Assembly (NCBI GenBank): GCA_014860005.1
Contig: JACZKP010000139.1
Span: 1-64,000 of the forward strand
DNA length: 64,000 nucleotides
DNA from: Verrucomicrobiota bacterium
GTDB lineage: Bacteria; Verrucomicrobiota; Verrucomicrobiae; Limisphaerales; UBA11358
Reading direction: 5' to 3'
Under the pieces are notes generated by a model. It searched no databases. It saw nothing but the letters and a program-made list of their open reading frames with translations, and had not been told where the DNA came from. The translations under genes and the position numbers were made by a program. Positions 42,153 through 50,660 of this stretch are shown here, in pieces (position 1 is the first letter of the stretch; each line of letters starts with the position of its first letter).

Positions 42153-44504
42153 ATGAGCTTGAGCGCGCGACACAAAACCGGGGATGACCGTCCACCTACG
42201 GGCACTCGGCGAGCAGATGCGCGCAATGTTTACATCGCCTTGACGGGTAATCCCAATTGCGGCAAAACCACCCTCTTCAACGCCTTGACCGGCCTGCGCG
42301 CCAGGGTCGGCAACTACGCCGGCGTCACTGTCGAACGCAAGGAAGGCCGCCTGGTCGGAGCACCCGCTGACGCGAACCTGCGCATCCTGGACTTGCCCGG
42401 CACGTACAGTCTCAGCCCGCAGTCGCTGGATGAACAGATTTCCCGCGACGTATTGCTCAATCGGCTGCCCGAGCTGCCGCCGCCCCGTTTGATCGTCGTG
42501 GTGGTGGATGCCTCCAATCTGCAACGGAATCTTTACTACGCCACACAGGTGGTCGAACTGGGCCATCCCACCATCATCGCCTTGAACATGGTGGACGTGG
42601 CGGAGACCAACGGCCACCAGATAGATACCGGAAAGCTTTCCGAAACCCTGGGCGTGCCCGTGTTGCCGGTGGTCGCCAGTTCGGGCCAGGGCGTGCCGGA
42701 ACTGCGCGCACGCATCCTCGCAACCGTGCGTGCGCCGAGCGAAGTCAAGCCCCGCCAGTTCTGCCAGTTCCCTGGACCGTTCCGTATTGAGGCCACGAAA
42801 TTGGCGGACTTGCTGGCGGAGACTTTCCAAGAGCGCCGTGCCCAAGCCACCGCCGAGGCGTTGTTAATTCTTAGCAACGAACGCGCGCTCGCTTCCAGCG
42901 CGGCACATTATCCGCAAAAAGTCCAGGACGCCGTCGCCGCGGCGCGACAACGACTGGAGACTCAAGGCGTGGACTGGCGTGGCGCCCCCATCGAGTGGCG
43001 TTATGCGCGCGTAGCGGAAATCCAGCAGGCCGTCACCACGGAACTGTCACCCCCGGGTGAAACCACCAGCGACCGGATTGACCGCGTCGTGACGCACAAG
43101 ATTTGGGGCACGTTGATCTTCCTGGCCATCATGGCGGTGATGTTTCAAAGCATTTTCGCTTTTGCGGAAGTACCGATGAACTGGCTCGAAAACGGCGTGG
43201 CCTGGGCCGGCGCCCAGATCGGCGCGCTGATGCCGCCGGGTGATTTGAGGGATTTGCTGGTCCAGGGCGTTATCGCCGGCGTGGGGGCGGTGGTGGTGTT
43301 CCTGCCGCAGATTCTGCTACTGTTCTTCTTCATCGGGTTGCTCGAAGACACCGGCTACATGGCGCGCGCGGCGTTCCTCATGGACCGGTTGATGAGCAAG
43401 GTCGGCCTGCACGGCAAGAGTTTCATCCCCATGCTCAGTTCCTTTGCCTGCGCCATTCCCGGCATCATGGCTACGCGTACCATTGAAAGCCCGAAGGACC
43501 GGCTGGTCACAATTCTGGTCGCACCACTCATGAGTTGCTCGGCGCGGCTGCCGGTTTACACGCTGCTCATCGGCGCGTGCATCCCGGACCGCATTCTATG
43601 GAATCTGAACTACGGACTGAACCTGGGCTTCACGCAACTCAATCTGTTTGGCTTTCTGGGACTGCGCGGGCTCACGATGCTGGCGATGTATCTGCTTGGC
43701 ATCGTGGTGGCGTTGCTCATGGCGTGGCTCTTCAAGAAAACGCTGCTCAAGGGCGAAACGCCGATGCTCATCATGGAGTTGCCGCCTTACAAACGTCCCC
43801 TGCTCCGCGTGGTGTTGCGACATATCTGGGACCGCTCAAAACTCTTCCTGACCCGCGCCGGCACCGTGATATTGGGCATAAGCATCGTGCTGTGGTTTCT
43901 CGCGACGTATCCGCGCAGTAGCGAGCTGGAAGCGCAGTTTGAAACCCAACGCGTGGAAATCACCAACTCCTTCAGCGCCGTGAGTCTTCCCACAGCCGTC
44001 GGCGCGCAGTCCAGTCAACTCGCCGCCTTGCAGGAACAGCTTGAAGCGGTGGACAAGGAGGAAGCCGGTGAAAAACTGCGCCGCAGCTTCGCCGGCATGG
44101 CGGGTCGCGCGATTGAGCCACTGATTGCGCCGCTGGGCTTTGACTGGAAAATCGGCATCGGCATTGTCGCTTCCTTTGCCGCGCGCGAAGTGTTCGTCAG
44201 CACCATGTCCACGGTCTATAACGTCGGCGAATTCGATGACTCCGACACGGGGTTGAAAACCCTTGAGCAAACTCTCCAAGAGCAACAACATCCCGACGGC
44301 ACGTCCGTTTACACCGCGTTGACGGCGGTGACGCTGATGGTGTTTTACGTGTTCGCGATGCAATGCGTCAGCACCGTGGCGGTGGTGCGCCGCGAGACGA
44401 ACTCCTGGAAATGGCCGTTTTTCCAATGGCTTTACATGGGCGTGCTGGCGTGGGGATTGGCATTTATCACCTACCACGGCGGACGCTGGCTGGGGTTGGA
44501 GTAA
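42153..44504 (+). CDS. feoB: Ferrous iron transporter FeoB
   Basis: A 783-residue transporter. The N-terminal G domain has G1 GNPNCGKT (32-39), the switch NYAGVTVERKEG, G3 LDLPGTYSL, G4 NMVD and the helical SASSG-type loop (VASSGQGVPEL). The GDI-like helical segment is followed by the polytopic C-terminal domain: two Gate motifs (SCSARLPVYTLLIGACIP and the earlier SFACAIPGIMATRTIESPKDR), CxxPxxL-like turns and the late membrane helices (IGIGIVASFAAREVFVSTMSTVYNVG). It imports Fe2+ using GTP hydrolysis in the cytoplasmic domain. It closes the feoA-feoA-feoB locus. ATG start. Confidence 0.96.
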   Translation: MSLSARHKTGDDRPPTGTRRADARNVYIALTGNPNCGKTTLFNALTGLRARVGNYAGVTVERKEGRLVGAPADANLRILDLPGTYSLSPQSLDEQISRDVLLNRLPELPPPRLIVVVVDASNLQRNLYYATQVVELGHPTIIALNMVDVAETNGHQIDTGKLSETLGVPVLPVVASSGQGVPELRARILATVRAPSEVKPRQFCQFPGPFRIEATKLADLLAETFQERRAQATAEALLILSNERALASSAAHYPQKVQDAVAAARQRLETQGVDWRGAPIEWRYARVAEIQQAVTTELSPPGETTSDRIDRVVTHKIWGTLIFLAIMAVMFQSIFAFAEVPMNWLENGVAWAGAQIGALMPPGDLRDLLVQGVIAGVGAVVVFLPQILLLFFFIGLLEDTGYMARAAFLMDRLMSKVGLHGKSFIPMLSSFACAIPGIMATRTIESPKDRLVTILVAPLMSCSARLPVYTLLIGACIPDRILWNLNYGLNLGFTQLNLFGFLGLRGLTMLAMYLLGIVVALLMAWLFKKTLLKGETPMLIMELPPYKRPLLRVVLRHIWDRSKLFLTRAGTVILGISIVLWFLATYPRSSELEAQFETQRVEITNSFSAVSLPTAVGAQSSQLAALQEQLEAVDKEEAGEKLRRSFAGMAGRAIEPLIAPLGFDWKIGIGIVASFAAREVFVSTMSTVYNVGEFDDSDTGLKTLEQTLQEQQHPDGTSVYTALTAVTLMVFYVFAMQCVSTVAVVRRETNSWKWPFFQWLYMGVLAWGLAFITYHGGRWLGLE

Positions 44505-44569
44505 CCATTGGCCGAGCGGGCAGCATTGCCCATGGTCCAGTGGCCGGGAAACTCCTCGCCGCCGCAGTG

Positions 44570-45472
44570 TTACACCAATGATCGGCTGCTCAATTTGATT
44601 TTCAGCCGCGAGGTCTGCCCCGGCGGGAGGATCACTCTGTTGGCCGCGACGTTGCCCGATTCCACACAAACCATTTCCTTGAATTCTTCGTCGCCGTAAT
44701 CCGGCATCGCCTTCGCCTTCGCAATCCACGGATTCCAAACCACCGTCGAATTTGAACCTTCCTTCTCCACCCGAATGATCCGCTTTAATCGCTCATCGAG
44801 GATTTCCACCGGATGCCCGGTGGCGAGATAGATGCGGTCCACTTCATCGCCAAACCGGATCGCGTCCGCCGTTTCCGTATGCTGCGAGAAGCCGGTGGGC
44901 TGGTTCAAATACTCGACGCCCTTGAGGCCCGTGACTTTCACCGCTTGAATGTCGCCCACGGCAAAGTAGGTATGCAGGCAATTCTCGAACTCAAACTCGC
45001 GCCCGGACTTGTTGCTCACCCGCAACTCCGCGGTCAGCATGTCGCTCACCGTGACCACGTATTCCACGGCGCACGCCGCGCAGTCTGCCGACTCTCCGCA
45101 CTCCGGCAGCCGCAGGCGCAACGTCACACTGCCATCCGCCGGCGACGTGACTTCGCACAACTCCCAATCCCTGACCCGCGCAAATCCGTGTTGTCCGGTC
45201 TTGTCGGCGGGTTTGCCAAACCACGGGAAGATGATCGGAATCCCGCCGCGAATGGGATGCTCCGTGTCGAACCGGCTGCATTGGCTGAGAAACAACAGCG
45301 GCGGCTCGCCCTGCTTCTGGAAATGCGTTACCTGCGCCCCGTGCAAATAAATCCCGGCAGTGCTCCATGGCGTGGTGATTTCCACCATGGGCAGATCGCC
45401 GCGCCCCTCCAGAAAGGTCACCCGCCCATGAGGTGTCGGGCTGGGCGTGGATTCGGATTTGGATGTATTCAT
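44570..45472 (-). CDS. yeaD: D-hexose-6-phosphate mutarotase (aldose 1-epimerase family)
   Basis: A 300-residue galactose-mutarotase-like beta-sandwich protein. Family strings are AGIYLHGAQVTHFQ, PPLLFLSQCSRFDTEHPIRGGIPIIFPWFG, QHGFARVRDWEL with the catalytic His, FENCLHTYFAVGDIQAVKVTGL with the second His, and DEVDRIYLA. The C-terminal VVWNPWIAKAKAMPDYGDEEFKEMVCVESGNV supplies the catalytic Glu. YeaD-type enzymes interconvert the anomers of glucose-6-phosphate. It is divergent from the xylose-isomerase-like gene (102 bases between starts), which suggests linked sugar metabolism. Confidence 0.92.
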   Translation of the reverse strand: MNTSKSESTPSPTPHGRVTFLEGRGDLPMVEITTPWSTAGIYLHGAQVTHFQKQGEPPLLFLSQCSRFDTEHPIRGGIPIIFPWFGKPADKTGQHGFARVRDWELCEVTSPADGSVTLRLRLPECGESADCAACAVEYVVTVSDMLTAELRVSNKSGREFEFENCLHTYFAVGDIQAVKVTGLKGVEYLNQPTGFSQHTETADAIRFGDEVDRIYLATGHPVEILDERLKRIIRVEKEGSNSTVVWNPWIAKAKAMPDYGDEEFKEMVCVESGNVAANRVILPPGQTSRLKIKLSSRSLV

Positions 45473-45574
45473 AGTCTGACGCCAAGAGCATCCTATCCTT
45501 GGAAGCGCGAATACTCACGCGAAAACTTTTTGCTTTCTTTCAATTCACGCCGCGCTACGGTGACGCCCTGACTT

Positions 45575-46612
45575 ATGGCAAAACACAACTACAAATTCTG
45601 CTTCGGCCCCTGGAATATCAGCGAAGGACAAGATCCTTACGGTCCCACCACCCGCCCGCCCCAGTCGTTCGACTGGAAACTCGCGCAACTCAAGAAACTC
45701 GGCTTCGACGCGATGATGTTTCACGACGACGACGCGGTGCCGGACATTGACAGCAAGTCCGACGCGCAACTCCGCAAAGAAACCAGACAACTCAAGAAGA
45801 AGCTGGCCGATGCCGGCGTGGCGGCCGAAATGGTCGCGCCGCGCCTGTGGTTTGATCCGCGCACGATTGACGGCGGTTATACGAGCAACGATCCCAAGTG
45901 CCGCAAGTACGCCGTCGAACGCTCGCTCCGGTGCATTGATGTGGCGAAGTATCTGGGCACGGACCTCATCGTGCTCTGGCTCGCGCGCGAAGGCAGTTAC
46001 ATCCGCGAGGCCAAGAACGCCCGCAAGTGCGTGGATTATCTGGTGGAAGCGGTGGACGCGATGCTGGCCTACGACAAGAAGATTCGCATTTCCATCGAGC
46101 CGAAGCCGAATGAACCGATGGACCATGCTTATGTCCCCACGATTGGTCACGCGTTGGCAATCGCGCAACTGACAAGTGATTCCAAACGCGTCGGCTGCCT
46201 GATCGAATCGGCCCACGCGATTCTCGCGGGCTTGGATCCAGCGGATGAAATTGATTTTGCCATGTCCTTCGGCAAGCTGTGGTCGCTGCACCTAAACGAT
46301 CAAAACGGGTTGAAGTTTGACCAGGACAAACCCTTCGGCAGCGCGAACCTGCGCGTGGCTTTCAATCAGGTCCGCGCGCTTGAACGCAACGGCTATGGAA
46401 AGAACGGTGAGTATGTGTGCTTCGATGTGCATCCGTTCCGGACCACCAAAGTCGAGCATTGGCTGGCGCATCTGGACAACAGCCGGCGAACGTTCCTCAA
46501 GCTCGTGCAGAAGGCGCGCTCGTTTAAGGAAAAGCAGGCGCAGGCGCTCATCAAGGATCGCAACTATGCCGCGCTGGATCAGATGGTGATCGAACATCTG
46601 CTGGGCAAGTAA
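45575..46612 (+). CDS. Xylose-isomerase-like TIM-barrel ketol-isomerase
   Basis: A 345-residue protein aligning with the short (actinobacterial type) xylose isomerases. Shared features are FGPWNISEGQDPYGPTTR, the catalytic FHDDDAVPD (H50, D53), IEPKPNEP (E175, K177), the metal pair IESAHAILAG (E211, H214), KFDQD (D249, D251) and CFDVHP (D284). One ligand differs: the family FHIDLN Asp of metal site 1 is replaced by H239 in LHLNDQNG. Xylose isomerases convert xylose to xylulose and glucose to fructose with two divalent metals. The ligand swap suggests an altered sugar or metal preference. ATG start; closed by a strong terminator. Confidence 0.8.
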   Translation: MAKHNYKFCFGPWNISEGQDPYGPTTRPPQSFDWKLAQLKKLGFDAMMFHDDDAVPDIDSKSDAQLRKETRQLKKKLADAGVAAEMVAPRLWFDPRTIDGGYTSNDPKCRKYAVERSLRCIDVAKYLGTDLIVLWLAREGSYIREAKNARKCVDYLVEAVDAMLAYDKKIRISIEPKPNEPMDHAYVPTIGHALAIAQLTSDSKRVGCLIESAHAILAGLDPADEIDFAMSFGKLWSLHLNDQNGLKFDQDKPFGSANLRVAFNQVRALERNGYGKNGEYVCFDVHPFRTTKVEHWLAHLDNSRRTFLKLVQKARSFKEKQAQALIKDRNYAALDQMVIEHLLGK

Positions 46613-46632
46613 CCTTGCGTCCCACCTATTTC

Positions 46633-46658
46633 GGGCCGGCCAAGTGCCGGCCCTTTTT
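46633..46658 (+). terminator. Rho-independent terminator of the xylose-isomerase-like gene
   Basis: GGGCCGGC (46633-46640), loop CAAGT, GCCGGCCC (46646-46653), then TTTTT (46654-46658). The perfect eight-base GC stem lies 20 bases after the stop codon. Confidence 0.95.
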
Positions 46659-46830
46659 GCGTACCGCCGCCAGGCGTTGTGCCGCATCCCGGGCCGTCCG
46701 GCCCTTCCACTTTGCCGGCTACGCACACCGCCGAATCCGGCACATTGGATGTGTCACATCTTTTTTACAAACGATTGACGTGCAGCTGACATCCGGGGCG
46801 TTGGTTCGTGGCACAGTGTTGCGGATAAAT

Positions 46831-47208
46831 ATGAAAGCACTGGTTTTGATCCGCAAAATGCACCTTTACCTGGGTTGTGCCTTTGCCCCCTTGTTGATTC
46901 TCTTTTCGGTCACGGGCGCGTGGCAGACCCTGATGTTGCACCGTGCCGCCAAGGACGAGTCCTACAGGCCGCCCGCGCTGATTCAACATCTGTCCTCCGT
47001 TCACCTGCATCAACAATGGGGCAAAACCGCCAGTCCGGGCATCACGCGGTTGGTGCGGGGATTGGTGGTTATGATGGCGTTCTCCCTGGTCCTGACCGCA
47101 GGGCTGGGGATTCTCATGGCGTTTAAGTTCTGCAAACAGAAATGGCCGGTTTGGGCCTGTCTCTTGGGCGGGGTCGCCGTACCGATCCTGCTGCTCTGGC
47201 TCGCTTGA
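46831..47208 (+). CDS. PepSY-TM-like small membrane protein
   Basis: A 125-residue protein from the ATG at 46831. The N-terminus, RKMHLYLGCAFAPLLILFSVTGAW, is the first helix pattern of PepSY-associated TM proteins, where the helix begins with an RK-x-H motif. Two further membrane helices (VRGLVVMMAFSLVLTAGLGILMAF and WACLLGGVAVPILLLWLA) enclose a short periplasmic part with HLHQQWG. Full PepSY proteins are 350-500 residues, so this is a mini-version. It may work with the sensor kinase that starts 60 bases downstream. The longer open frame from 46615 has no coding look before this ATG. Confidence 0.7.
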   Translation: MKALVLIRKMHLYLGCAFAPLLILFSVTGAWQTLMLHRAAKDESYRPPALIQHLSSVHLHQQWGKTASPGITRLVRGLVVMMAFSLVLTAGLGILMAFKFCKQKWPVWACLLGGVAVPILLLWLA

Positions 47209-47267
47209 TCCGCCACCAACCGGGACTCGACGCGGAAGCATAAAAGACCAATGATGGATTAACCGGT

Positions 47268-49100
47268 ATGAAGAGAGTCGCCCTGCTGTTCGTAATCGCC
47301 GTGCTGGCGCCGAGCCTGGCGCTGGCCTGGCTGGCGGTGCGTTCCTTGCGCGACCAGCAGTTCGTTCTCGAACGCCAGCAGTCGTTGCTCTATCAAGGCG
47401 TCGCCGATGGACTGGCCCGCGAAACCCAGGAATTCCTCAGTGAGCACTTGCGCTCGTTCGGGCTGGAGATCGAGCGGCTGCTGTTGCGGCGCGAGCCTCT
47501 GGATTTCGCGCGCACGCTCGATCAGGACCTCGCCACGAACTGGCCGCTGGCAGAAGTGGGCTTTGCGGTTACCACCGACGGCCACTTGTTCTCGCCCGGC
47601 TTTTCGACCCGGCCGGAGGTGCGGGATTTCGTCGCCACCCAAAGCCGATTTCTGGGCAACCAGGAGGCTGCGGAGGTTTATTGGAATGTTGGCAAACAAA
47701 CCTTGAACGCACCGGTCGCACAAGCGTTCCAGCAGCAGGCGGAGAATCCCTTGAACTATGGCGGCAACACCAGCCAGGTGGCGGCACAGAGTGCTTTCCC
47801 CACCAAAACGCCATCTGTTCGCAACGTGCTCCCCCAGCAATCCCTGGAGTTGAAGGATACATCCTGGACACAAGCTGCGGACAACCGTTCACGGCTCAAT
47901 CCATCCGAAGCCGCGTTCCGACAACTGATCGGCGATGCCACCGAAGGCACGCTGGCCCGCTTCGTGGATAACCGTCTGGCCGTGCTGTTCTGGTATCGTT
48001 CCCCGCGCGCGACCAACATCATCTTCGGCGTGCAGTTGTCCCTGCCCCGGCTGCGCGAGGAACTCCGGGAACTGCTGGATGAACTGGGACCAACAATCCG
48101 CGACGATGTTTGTGTGGCGCTGTTGGATGACACCGCCAAACCGGCGGCGCTGTCGCAGGCGGACTTTCAAGCCACCAATTGGAAACGTCCCTTCGTGGCC
48201 ACCGAAATTGGCGAGGTGTTGCCGCACTGGGAGGTCGCCGTCTATTTGCTGGACCCGGGCATACTCTCGCAGGCCGCACAGACGCTCAAGCTCACGTTGG
48301 GGTTGCTCATCGTTTTGCTGCTGGTCACGATTAGCGTCGGGAGCTGGTTGATCGTCCGCGATCTCAACCGCCAACTCACCCTCGCACGCCAGAAGACGGA
48401 TTTCGTCAGCAATGTTTCGCATGAACTCAAGACGCCGCTGACCTCCATCCGCATGTTTGCCGAACTACTTGCTGAAGGCCGGGTGAGCGATCGCGCGCGA
48501 CAGAATTCCTATCTTCACATCATCACGGCGGAAACGGCGCGGCTTACGCGCCTGATCAACAACGTGCTGGATTTCGCGCGACTGGAACGTGGTGAAAAGA
48601 AATACATCTTCCAGCATTGCGACATCGCAGAAGTGGTGCATGACACCGTCGAGACCCTGCGGCCACATCTGGAACAAAACGGGTTCACGCTGGAATGTGC
48701 GCTGCCCGCTGAACCCTGTGTCGTTCATGCTGACCGCGACGCCCTCGCCCAGGTCCTGGTCAACCTGCTCTCCAATGCGGAAAAATACTCGGGTGACCGG
48801 AAAGAAATCCACGTCGAATTGCATCGGCACAGCGACCCGCTGCCGTTCGTTGAGGTCAACGTGCAGGATCGTGGCCTGGGTGTCCCGCACGGGTGCGAAG
48901 AAAAGATCTTCGAGCAGTTCTATCGCGCGCACGACTCACTGAACAGCGGGGTGCAGGGTTCGGGTCTGGGCCTGACGCTGGCCCGCCAGATTGCCCGGGC
49001 GCACGGCGGCGACATTGCCTGCCAGCCGCGCGAGGGCGGCGGGAGTTGTTTCAGTTTGCGGCTGCCAGTGAAGCCCCAAACCCTCACCGCCGAAGAGTAA
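47268..49100 (+). CDS. Sensor histidine kinase with large periplasmic domain
   Basis: A 610-residue kinase. Two membrane helices (LLFVIAVLAPSLALAWLAV, 7-25; LKLTLGLLIVLLLVTISVGSWLIV, about 343-366) flank a ~315-residue extracytoplasmic domain without a recognisable fold. Next is HisKA with H385 (FVSNVSHELKTPLTSIRMFAELLAEG) and HATPase_c with the N box NLLSNAEKYSG, G1 DRGLGVPHG and G2 GSGLGLTLARQIARAHGG. It autophosphorylates and passes the phosphate to the OmpR-type regulator located 64 bases downstream. The ligand is unknown. ATG start. Confidence 0.9.
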   Translation: MKRVALLFVIAVLAPSLALAWLAVRSLRDQQFVLERQQSLLYQGVADGLARETQEFLSEHLRSFGLEIERLLLRREPLDFARTLDQDLATNWPLAEVGFAVTTDGHLFSPGFSTRPEVRDFVATQSRFLGNQEAAEVYWNVGKQTLNAPVAQAFQQQAENPLNYGGNTSQVAAQSAFPTKTPSVRNVLPQQSLELKDTSWTQAADNRSRLNPSEAAFRQLIGDATEGTLARFVDNRLAVLFWYRSPRATNIIFGVQLSLPRLREELRELLDELGPTIRDDVCVALLDDTAKPAALSQADFQATNWKRPFVATEIGEVLPHWEVAVYLLDPGILSQAAQTLKLTLGLLIVLLLVTISVGSWLIVRDLNRQLTLARQKTDFVSNVSHELKTPLTSIRMFAELLAEGRVSDRARQNSYLHIITAETARLTRLINNVLDFARLERGEKKYIFQHCDIAEVVHDTVETLRPHLEQNGFTLECALPAEPCVVHADRDALAQVLVNLLSNAEKYSGDRKEIHVELHRHSDPLPFVEVNVQDRGLGVPHGCEEKIFEQFYRAHDSLNSGVQGSGLGLTLARQIARAHGGDIACQPREGGGSCFSLRLPVKPQTLTAEE

Positions 49101-49163
49101 TTTGGAAGTAGTCTGATTGAAGTCTGAGCAACTAAATCATCATGAAGTAACAATTTCGGACTC

Positions 49164-49859
49164 ATGAAAACAAAAATTCTCGTGGTGGAAGATGACCCGC
49201 ACATTCTGCTGGGTCTGGAAGAAGTCCTGAAGAGCGACGGCTTCGAAGTCGTGACCTGCAATCGCGGCGACCGGGCGCTGGCCGCATTCACCGAACACCA
49301 GCCCGCGTTGATCCTGCTCGACGTGATGCTGCCCGCCTTGAGCGGCTACGACATCTGCAAACAACTTCGCGCCAAGAAGGTTTCCACTCCGATCCTGATG
49401 CTCACCGCCAAAGGGCAGGAAATTGACAAGGTGGTGGGATTGGACCTGGGCGCGGATGATTACGTGACCAAACCCTTCGGCGTGCAGGAGCTACTGGCGC
49501 GGATTCACGCCCTGCTGCGACGCAGCGGTGATACCGCGTCGGCCAGCGTGCCGTCGGAGACCGAGTTTTGTATCGGTAACGCGACGATTGATCCGAGAAC
49601 CTTTCAGTTGAAACGCGGCCAGACGACCGAAGAACTCACCGCCAAGGAACTCAAACTCCTGCAACTATTCCACGCGCACGCGGGCGAGGTGCTGTCGCGC
49701 GATCGGTTGCTCAATGACGTCTGGGGTTACAATTACTACGGCACCACGCGCACCCTGGACCAGGTGATCGTCCAGTTGCGGAAGAAACTGGGTGACAGTG
49801 GCAGCGAACCCAGACACCTGCTCACGGTGCATGGCGTGGGCTATAGACTGTTGCCGTAG
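49164..49859 (+). CDS. OmpR/PhoB-family response regulator
   Basis: A 231-residue regulator. Receiver: acidic pair ED (9-10), phosphoacceptor D53 (ILLDVMLPALSGYD), Thr in ILMLTAKG and Lys in DYVTKPFGVQEL. Winged helix: EELTAKELKLLQLFHAHAGEVLSRDRLLNDVWGYNYYGTTRTLDQVIVQLRKKLGD ... VHGVGYRLLP. The TTRTLDQVIVQLRKKLG recognition region differs from the DTHMRRLRLKLG of the PhoB-like gene, so it controls a different regulon. It is the cognate partner of the kinase at 47268. Confidence 0.92.
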   Translation: MKTKILVVEDDPHILLGLEEVLKSDGFEVVTCNRGDRALAAFTEHQPALILLDVMLPALSGYDICKQLRAKKVSTPILMLTAKGQEIDKVVGLDLGADDYVTKPFGVQELLARIHALLRRSGDTASASVPSETEFCIGNATIDPRTFQLKRGQTTEELTAKELKLLQLFHAHAGEVLSRDRLLNDVWGYNYYGTTRTLDQVIVQLRKKLGDSGSEPRHLLTVHGVGYRLLP

Positions 49860-50052
49860 GCGAGCACCTTTTCAGTCATCGCTCGTGTCGAGCGAAGTGA
49901 CGGCGCGGTTGAGTCGTTGCGCCTTCCCGTAGCGGAATCCCGGGTTTTCCCTGGGTTCATTTCCAGTAGTTGCCTGAATTGCCTGCTTCCGGGCGCGCGC
50001 TTAGGTTGTCCTCACTACAGCAAGTAAAACGGAGGAACAAGACTCGATCGCC

Positions 50053-50451
50053 ATGAACATGAAAATGCATCCATCTGCAACCGTATATCCCGAAGCAACA
50101 TCGCTGCCGCAGCGTCGCGTCGTCACACCTCACTGGTCCTTGGGCAGGCAGCCTGTGCCAGCCGCTGAACTGCCGGCCACGCCATCCAACTCGACTGCCA
50201 ACCAAACGAACAGACCGATGCGGCGCACCAATGAAAAATTCGAGGGCATGCAATCGGCACATTCATCGCGAAACTGGCTGGATAACGACCCAACCACCTG
50301 GCCGGGGAGAAAAGTCCGTAACCGCAGGACGGGAGTGGTACTCACAATCAAAAATGTTTTCCGAAACGGGAGAGTGGAACTTGAACGAAGTTGGATGATA
50401 TACTCTTCCGATATTCATTCCATCCGGGCCACCTACGAAACATCAGTTTAA
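50053..50451 (+). CDS. Hypothetical protein
   Basis: A 132-residue frame with start ATG at 50053 and further ATGs at 50059 and 50065. A GGAGGA is present at 50031-50036, but 16 bases from the first ATG, which is longer than ideal. The N-terminal half is low-complexity and Pro/Ser/Asn-rich. The C-terminal half looks folded, with WLDNDPTTWPGRKVRNRRTGVV and FRNGRVELERSWMIY. I recognise no family. Alone between the response regulator and mnmE, its function is unknown; it could also be non-coding. Confidence 0.45.
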   Translation: MNMKMHPSATVYPEATSLPQRRVVTPHWSLGRQPVPAAELPATPSNSTANQTNRPMRRTNEKFEGMQSAHSSRNWLDNDPTTWPGRKVRNRRTGVVLTIKNVFRNGRVELERSWMIYSSDIHSIRATYETSV

Positions 50452-50660
50452 GCTGGTTGGCGGGCGGAAGGTTGGACCGGCACCAATAGCCTGTTTGCGG
50501 CCCCTAACCTCCCCGACCATCTAAACCCACATCCTGGAACTGTGGCTCGCAACTGGCCGGGAGGCGCTTGGTCAAGACGAGCGTTGGCGCTTCATCGTTT
50601 GACCAATCGGTCCACTCGTCGGCTGTCCACCAAGTATGTCGCCTGGGTCACTGGCATTGG

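Noticed and set aside
46615..46830. N-terminal extension of the PepSY-like frame
   Set aside because: It overlaps the xylose-isomerase terminator hairpin and looks non-coding; the ATG at 46831 fits the membrane helix.
49879..49895. Hairpin TCGCTCG-TGT-CGAGCGA after the second response regulator
   Set aside because: Short stem without a following T-run, so not supported as an intrinsic terminator.
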